Origin: Streptomyces sp. ACA25
Lineage (GTDB): Bacteria > Actinomycetota > Actinomycetes > Streptomycetales > Streptomycetaceae
Length of the DNA: 64,000 nucleotides
Direction: 5' to 3'
Assembly: GCF_028200735.1 (NCBI RefSeq)
Contig: NZ_JAQKPV010000013.1
Coordinates: 62,001-126,000, forward strand
The notes beneath the pieces were generated by a model. It was not told the origin of the DNA, ran no database searches, and saw only the letters and a list, made by a program, of their open reading frames with translations. The translations under genes and the position numbers were made by a program. Within the stretch, counting starts at the first letter, position 1, and every line of letters begins with the position of its first letter. Below are positions 59,716 through 64,000 of the stretch, one piece after another.

Positions 59716-62700
59716 GTGGCTAAGGTCCGGGTATACGAGCTCGCCAAGGAGCTTGGAGTGGAGAGCAAGGCCGTCATGGCCAAGCTCCAGGAGCTGGGCG
59801 AATTCGTCCGTTCGGCGTCCTCGACGATCGAGGCGCCGGTCGTACGCAAACTGACCGATGCATTTGATGCGGGCAACGGCGCCGGTGGCGCCAGGAAGTC
59901 CGCGAAACCCGCCGCGCCCAAGCCGGGCGGGGCTCCCAAGCCGGGCGGTGCCCCGAAGCCGGGTGCCGCGGCCCCCAGGCCCGGCGGTGCCCCGAAGCCG
60001 GGTGCCGCGGCCCCCAGGCCCGGTGGAGCCGGCCCCAAGCCGGGCCCCGCGAAGCCGGCTGCCAAGCCGGGCCCCGGTGGTCCCGAGTTCACCGCGCCGG
60101 GCGAGCCCGCCCCGAGTGAGCCCGCCGCCGCGTCCGCGCCGGCCGAGCCCGCCACGGGCGAGAGCGCACCGACCCCCCCGGCCGCGGGCAAGCCGTCCGG
60201 CGCCCGCCCCGGTGCCGGTACCTCCGGCCCCTCGGGTGCACCCCGCCCGGGCGCCAAGCCCGGTGGTGCCCCGAAGCCGGGCGCCGCGGCCCCCAGGCCC
60301 GGCGGTGCCAAGCCCAGCGGTGCCAAGCCCGGCGGCGCCCGCCCGGCCGGCCCCCGCCCGGGCAACAACCCCTTCACCTCCGGCGGTTCCACCGGCATGG
60401 CGCGCCCGCAGGCGCCCCGTCCGGGCGGTGCCCCGCGTCCGGGCGGACCGGGACAGGGCACAGGCGGCCCGCGTCCCGGTGGCGGCCAGGGCGGCCCGCG
60501 CCCGCAGGCCCCCGGCGGCGGCCGTGCCACCCCGGGCAACATGCCGCGCCCGCAGGGTGCCGGCCAAGGCGGTCCCCGCCCCGGCGGCGGCAACCGTCCG
60601 AACCCCGGCATGATGCCGCAGCGCCCGGCGGCCGGCGGCCGTCCGGGAGGCGGTCCCAGTGGCCCCGGAACCCGCGGTGGCGGCGGTGGCGGCCGTCCCG
60701 GTGGTGGCGGCTTCGCAGGCCGTCCGGCCGGTCCCGGCGGCGGTGGCCGTCCCGGTGGTGGCGGCTTCGCAGGCCGTCCGGCCGGTCCCGGCGGCGGTGG
60801 CCGTCCCGGTGGTGGCGGCGGCTTCGGTGGCCGTCCCGGTTTCGCCGGCCGTCCCGGCGGTCCCGGTGGCCGTGGTGGCACACAGGGTGCGTTCGGCCGC
60901 CCCGGCGGTCCGGCGCGTCGTGGCCGCAAGTCGAAGCGGCAGCGCCGTCAGGAGTACGAGGCCATGCAGGCCCCCTCCGTGGGCGGCGTGATGCTCCCGC
61001 GCGGCAAGGGCGAGACGGTGCGGCTGTCGCGCGGCGCGTCTCTCACCGACTTCGCGGAGAAGATCAACGCCAATCCGGCGTCGCTCGTCCAGGTGATGCT
61101 CAACCTGGGAGAGATGGTCACCGCGACCCAGTCGGTCTCCGACGAGACGCTGCATCTCCTCGGTGAGGAGATGAACTACACCGTCCAGATCGTCAGCCCG
61201 GAGGAGGAGGACCGCGCACTGCTCGAGTCCTTCGACATCGAGTTCGGCGAGAACGAGGGTGATGAGGCACAGCTGGTCGCGCGGCCGCCGGTGGTCACCG
61301 TCATGGGCCACGTCGACCACGGAAAGACCCGCCTGCTGGACGCGATCCGCAAGACCAACGTGGTCGCAGGGGAGGCCGGCGGCATCACCCAGCACATCGG
61401 TGCCTACCAGGCGTCGACCGAGGTGAACGGCGAAGAGCGCAAGATCACCTTCATCGACACCCCCGGTCACGAGGCGTTCACCGCCATGCGTGCCCGTGGT
61501 GCCAAGTCGACCGACATCGCGATCCTCGTGGTGGCGGCCAACGACGGTGTGATGCCGCAGACGGTGGAGGCGCTGAACCACGCCCAGGCCGCCGGCGTGC
61601 CGATCGTGGTCGCGGTCAACAAGATCGACGTCGAGGGCGCCGACCCGACCAAGGTGCGCGGTCAGCTGACCGAGTACGGTCTCGTCGCCGAGGAGTTCGG
61701 CGGTGACACGATGTTCGTGGACGTGGCCGCGAAGCCCGGCATCAACATCGAAGGGCTGCTCGAGGCCGTGGTGCTCACCGCGGACGCCTCGCTCGACCTG
61801 CGGGCCAACCCCGAGCAGGACGCGCAGGGCATCGCGATCGAGGCGCACCTGGACAAGGGCCGCGGCGCCGTGGCCACCGTCCTGGTGCAGCGCGGCACCC
61901 TGCGGGTCGGCGACACCATGGTCGTGGGCGACGCTCACGGCCGGGTCCGGGCCATGCTGGACGACACCGGCCAGCACGTCGAGGCCGCGGGTCCCGCGAC
62001 CCCGGTCCTGGTGCAGGGTCTGACCAACGTGCCGGGGGCCGGCGACAACTTCCTGGTCGTCGGCGAGGACCGCACCGCACGGCAGATCGCCGAGAAGCGG
62101 GCGGCCCGGGAGCGCAACGCCGCCTTCGCCAAGCGCCCCCGCCGGGTATCGCTGGAGGACCTGGACTCGGTGCTCAAGGCAGGCCAGATCCAGCAGCTCA
62201 ACCTCATCATCAAGGGCGACGCGTCCGGCTCGGTGGAGGCTCTCGAGTCCTCGCTGCTGCAGCTGGACGTCGGTGAGGACGTCGACCTCCGGGTGCTCCA
62301 CCGCGGCGTCGGTGCGGTCACCGAGACCGACATCGACCTGGCGACCGGCTCCGACGCCATCGTCATCGGCTTCAACGTGCGCGCGGCGGGTCGCGCCACC
62401 CAGATGGCCGAGCGCGAGGGAGTGGATGTCCGTTACTACTCGGTCATCTACCAGGCGATCGACGAGATCGAGGCAGCCCTGAAGGGCATGCTGAAGCCGG
62501 AGTTCGAGGAGGTCGAGCTGGGCACCGCGGAGATCCGCGAGGTCTTCCGCTCCTCCAAGCTCGGCAACATCGCCGGTGTCCTGGTCCGTTCCGGCGAAGT
62601 GCGGCGGAACACCAAGGCCCGGCTGCTGCGCGACGGCAAGGTGGTCGCGGAGAGCCTCAACATCGTGGGCCTGCGTCGCTTCAAGGACGACGTCACCGAG

Positions 62701-62805
62701 ATCCGTGATGGTTTCGAGGGTGGTATCAACCTCGGCAACTACAACGACATCAAGGTCGACGACGTCATCGCGACGTACGAGATGCGGGAGAAGCCGCGGG
62801 CGTGA
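59716..62805 (+). CDS. infB: Translation initiation factor IF-2
   Basis: GTPase that places initiator tRNA on the 30S subunit. Of 1029 residues, 1-55 are an IF2_N domain (VRVYELAKELGVESKAVMAK), about 55-420 are a Pro/Gly/Ala/Arg-rich linker with tandem repeats, then a second IF2_N, the G domain with GHVDHGKT (531-538), DTPGHEAF and NKID (635-638), and the C-terminal domains that bind formyl-Met-tRNA. GTG 59716 behind AAGGAGCGA. A hairpin after its stop suggests partial termination. Confidence 0.97.
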   Translation: MAKVRVYELAKELGVESKAVMAKLQELGEFVRSASSTIEAPVVRKLTDAFDAGNGAGGARKSAKPAAPKPGGAPKPGGAPKPGAAAPRPGGAPKPGAAAPRPGGAGPKPGPAKPAAKPGPGGPEFTAPGEPAPSEPAAASAPAEPATGESAPTPPAAGKPSGARPGAGTSGPSGAPRPGAKPGGAPKPGAAAPRPGGAKPSGAKPGGARPAGPRPGNNPFTSGGSTGMARPQAPRPGGAPRPGGPGQGTGGPRPGGGQGGPRPQAPGGGRATPGNMPRPQGAGQGGPRPGGGNRPNPGMMPQRPAAGGRPGGGPSGPGTRGGGGGGRPGGGGFAGRPAGPGGGGRPGGGGFAGRPAGPGGGGRPGGGGGFGGRPGFAGRPGGPGGRGGTQGAFGRPGGPARRGRKSKRQRRQEYEAMQAPSVGGVMLPRGKGETVRLSRGASLTDFAEKINANPASLVQVMLNLGEMVTATQSVSDETLHLLGEEMNYTVQIVSPEEEDRALLESFDIEFGENEGDEAQLVARPPVVTVMGHVDHGKTRLLDAIRKTNVVAGEAGGITQHIGAYQASTEVNGEERKITFIDTPGHEAFTAMRARGAKSTDIAILVVAANDGVMPQTVEALNHAQAAGVPIVVAVNKIDVEGADPTKVRGQLTEYGLVAEEFGGDTMFVDVAAKPGINIEGLLEAVVLTADASLDLRANPEQDAQGIAIEAHLDKGRGAVATVLVQRGTLRVGDTMVVGDAHGRVRAMLDDTGQHVEAAGPATPVLVQGLTNVPGAGDNFLVVGEDRTARQIAEKRAARERNAAFAKRPRRVSLEDLDSVLKAGQIQQLNLIIKGDASGSVEALESSLLQLDVGEDVDLRVLHRGVGAVTETDIDLATGSDAIVIGFNVRAAGRATQMAEREGVDVRYYSVIYQAIDEIEAALKGMLKPEFEEVELGTAEIREVFRSSKLGNIAGVLVRSGEVRRNTKARLLRDGKVVAESLNIVGLRRFKDDVTEIRDGFEGGINLGNYNDIKVDDVIATYEMREKPRA
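59950..60027 (+). repeat. Tandem 39-base repeat in the IF-2 linker
   Basis: Two near-identical 39-base units (59950-59988 and 59989-60027) encode APKPGAAAPRPGG; a diverged third copy starts near 60270. In-frame expansion within the low-complexity linker. Confidence 0.85.
60691..60798 (+). repeat. Perfect tandem 54-base repeat in the IF-2 linker
   Basis: Units 60691-60744 and 60745-60798 are identical at base level and encode GRPGGGGFAGRPAGPGGG twice. Identity at silent positions implies a recent duplication; a partial third copy follows. Confidence 0.92.
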
Positions 62806-62831
62806 CATGCCGCGTCTGACGCTGCGTGACT

Positions 62832-62880
62832 GAGCAACGGGCCGGTCGGCGGGTGCGAAATCCGTCGACCGGCCTTGCTC
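62832..62880 (+). terminator. Terminator-like hairpin after infB
   Basis: GAGCAA (62832-62837) pairs with TTGCTC (62875-62880) and GGCCGGTCG (62840-62848) with CGACCGGCC (62866-62874), a 15-pair stem with a 2-base bulge and 17-base loop. No T-run. Its 3' arm overlaps the candidate promoter of the next gene. Confidence 0.6.
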
Positions 62881-62894
62881 ATTCCGATTACGAT
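62865..62894 (+). promoter_or_regulatory. Candidate promoter for a leaderless DUF503 transcript
   Basis: TCGACC (62865-62870), an 18-base spacer and TACGAT (62889-62894) lie so that transcription would start at or beside ATG 62902. No Shine-Dalgarno sequence precedes that ATG, in agreement with leaderless translation. Confidence 0.4.
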
Positions 62895-62901
62895 CATCAG
62901 C

Positions 62902-63195
62902 ATGTACGTAGGAGCCCTGTCCTTCGACCTGCTGCTGGGCGACGTACGCTCGCTGAAGCAGAAGCGATCCGTCGTCCGGCCCCTCGTGGCGGAGCTGCAC
63001 CGCAAGCTCGCGGTCAGCGTCGCCGAAGTGGGCCATCAGGAGCTCTACCGCCGGACGGAGATCGGCTTGGCAGTGGTTTCCGGGGACACCCGGCACCTGA
63101 CCGATGTCCTCGACCGTGCCGAGCGGCTGGTGGCCGGGCACCCGGAAGTGGAACTGCTGTCCGTGCGGCGGCGGATACACGGCGCCGACGACTGA
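62902..63195 (+). CDS. DUF503 (YlxP-like) protein
   Basis: A 97-residue small protein, start ATG 62902 (YVGALSFDLLLGDVRSLKQK). The family is found between infB and rbfA in many Gram-positive bacteria and is thought to work in ribosome biogenesis; the biochemical role is not settled. An extension to 62875 would add nine hydrophobic residues absent from relatives. No ribosome-binding site is visible. rbfA follows 45 bases downstream. Confidence 0.9.
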   Translation: MYVGALSFDLLLGDVRSLKQKRSVVRPLVAELHRKLAVSVAEVGHQELYRRTEIGLAVVSGDTRHLTDVLDRAERLVAGHPEVELLSVRRRIHGADD

Positions 63196-63240
63196 CCGAT
63201 ACCGGCGCCGGCAGGCAACAGCGAACAAGGAGACGGACCA

Positions 63241-63702
63241 GTGGCCAACAACGCGCGGGCGGACAACCTGGCGAAACTCATCCGCGAGGTGGTCGCCGAG
63301 AAGCTGCAGCGCGGCATCAAGGATCCGCGTATCAGCAATCACCAGGTGACCGTCACCGACACCCGGGTCACCGGCGACCTGCGGGAGGGCACCGTGTTCT
63401 ACACGGTGTACGGCGACGACGCGGACCGCGCGGAGGTAGCCGCGGGCCTGGAGAGCGCCAAGGGCATCCTGCGCTCGGAGGTCGGAAAGGCGGCCGGGAT
63501 CAAGCACACCCCCAGCCTGGCCTTCCTGCCGGACGCGCTCCCGGAGAACGCCCGGACCATCGAGGATCTGCTCGACGCCACCCGCAGGCGGGACGAACAG
63601 CTGCGGCAGCAGGCGGCGGGTGCCCAGTACGCCGGTGAGCCCGATCCCTATGCCACCGGCCCCGACGAGGGCCCGGACGGCGAGGACGTCCCCCGGACAT
63701 GA
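63241..63702 (+). CDS. rbfA: Ribosome-binding factor A
   Basis: A 153-residue KH-like protein that binds the immature 30S subunit. The fold starts with RADNLAKLIREVVAEKLQRG and includes DPRISNHQVTVTDTRVTGDL; the last 35 residues are an acidic/polar tail usual in Streptomyces. GTG 63241 behind AAGGAGA. The stop overlaps the truB start (ATGA). Confidence 0.95.
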   Translation: MANNARADNLAKLIREVVAEKLQRGIKDPRISNHQVTVTDTRVTGDLREGTVFYTVYGDDADRAEVAAGLESAKGILRSEVGKAAGIKHTPSLAFLPDALPENARTIEDLLDATRRRDEQLRQQAAGAQYAGEPDPYATGPDEGPDGEDVPRT

Positions 63703-64000
63703 AGCGGAACGCCACCGGTCCGGACGGGCTCGTCCTCGTCGACAAGCCCGCCGGGCACACCTCGCACGACGTGGTGGCGAGGATGCGCGGCATCGCCCGC
63801 ACCCGCCGGGTCGGGCACGCCGGAACGCTCGACCCGATGGCCACCGGAGTCCTGGTCCTCGGCCTCGGCCGGGCCACCCGGCTGCTCGGCCACCTGGCCC
63901 TGACCGAAAAGGAGTACGAGGGCGTCATCAGGCTGGGCCAGACCACCGTGACGGACGACGCCGAAGGGGAGATCACCGCCGCAGCCGGCGGCCACGACCT
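63699..64000 (+). CDS. truB: tRNA pseudouridine(55) synthase TruB (5' part)
   Basis: First 100 residues of TruB, which makes pseudouridine 55 in the tRNA T-loop; the gene runs off the window end. Visible are DGLVLVDKPAGHTSHDVV and the catalytic motif GHAGTLDPMATGVL with Asp45, then KEYEGVIRLGQTTVTDDAEG. Starts inside the rbfA stop, 4-base overlap. Confidence 0.95.
   Translation, partial: MKRNATGPDGLVLVDKPAGHTSHDVVARMRGIARTRRVGHAGTLDPMATGVLVLGLGRATRLLGHLALTEKEYEGVIRLGQTTVTDDAEGEITAAAGGHD

Noticed and set aside
59950..60798. Repeats resembling a CRISPR array
   Set aside because: Units are in frame, encode Pro/Gly-rich peptide in IF-2, and have no spacers or cas genes.
59590..63507. A 1305-residue antisense frame over infB, DUF503 and rbfA
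   Set aside because: Low-complexity shadow of the IF-2 linker and G domain on the other strand; no family features.

Overview
The window is a contiguous piece of high-GC actinobacterial chromosome. The strong third-position GC bias, frequent GTG/TTG starts, and runs such as dxr-rseP-ispG and rimP-nusA-ylxR-infB-DUF503-rbfA-truB point to Streptomyces or a very close relative. I see no rRNA, tRNA, insertion sequence, prophage or CRISPR array. Most of it is core chromosome, with a sugar-utilisation island and a peptide-transport operon set into it.

Layout. (1) 0-5.3 kb: rlmN, then a TPP riboswitch in front of a three-gene thiamine-type ABC importer (lipoprotein, fused permease, ATPase). (2) 5.4-7.1 kb: a secreted GHL10-type glycoside hydrolase. 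(3) 7.4-23.4 kb: a loose nitrogen/aldehyde catabolism region with a gamma-aminobutyraldehyde-type dehydrogenase, adenosine deaminase overlapping a glycerophosphodiesterase, gabT, an unaccompanied CUT1-type ABC ATPase, a membrane-anchored VirD4-like ATPase, a PucR-family regulator, a secreted beta-trefoil protein, an M14 carboxypeptidase and a second aldehyde dehydrogenase. (4) 23.5-24.6 kb: a cysteine-free ribosomal protein L32 behind a Zur-like box and an apparently leaderless promoter, followed by a methyltransferase. (5) 24.7-35.9 kb: a beta-glucan or oligosaccharide utilisation locus (cytoplasmic GH3, Tat-type lipoprotein, two permeases, cytoplasmic GH42, secreted GH12, LacI regulator). 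Four copies of the palindrome GAAGCGCTTC lie in its two divergent control regions. (6) 36-42 kb: a long acyl-CoA dehydrogenase, a HAD-fold protein and a four-gene envelope cluster (YihY, DUF3618, holin-like, hypothetical). (7) 42.3-48.6 kb: dxr-rseP-ispG of the MEP pathway, a membrane acyltransferase and a GNAT protein. (8) 48.7-54.5 kb: a complete dpp/opp-type peptide importer. (9) 54.8-57.3 kb: a GNAT protein and a tightly coupled lipoprotein/DUF4439/kinase-fold operon. (10) 57.6-64 kb: the nusA-infB translation operon, ending inside truB.

How the parts work together. The sugar locus reads as one scheme: secreted GH12 cuts a polysaccharide, the lipoprotein and permeases import the fragments, intracellular GH42 and GH3 trim them, and LacI gates expression. 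It has no ATPase of its own, so a shared one must power it. The most unusual signals I found are the leaderless Zur-type L32 operon, the self-contained sugar regulon with its multidomain GH3, a chain of three overlapping micro-ORFs just upstream of infB, and a terminator-like hairpin leading directly into a leaderless promoter for DUF503. I did not find a clearly new multigene defence or biosynthetic system.
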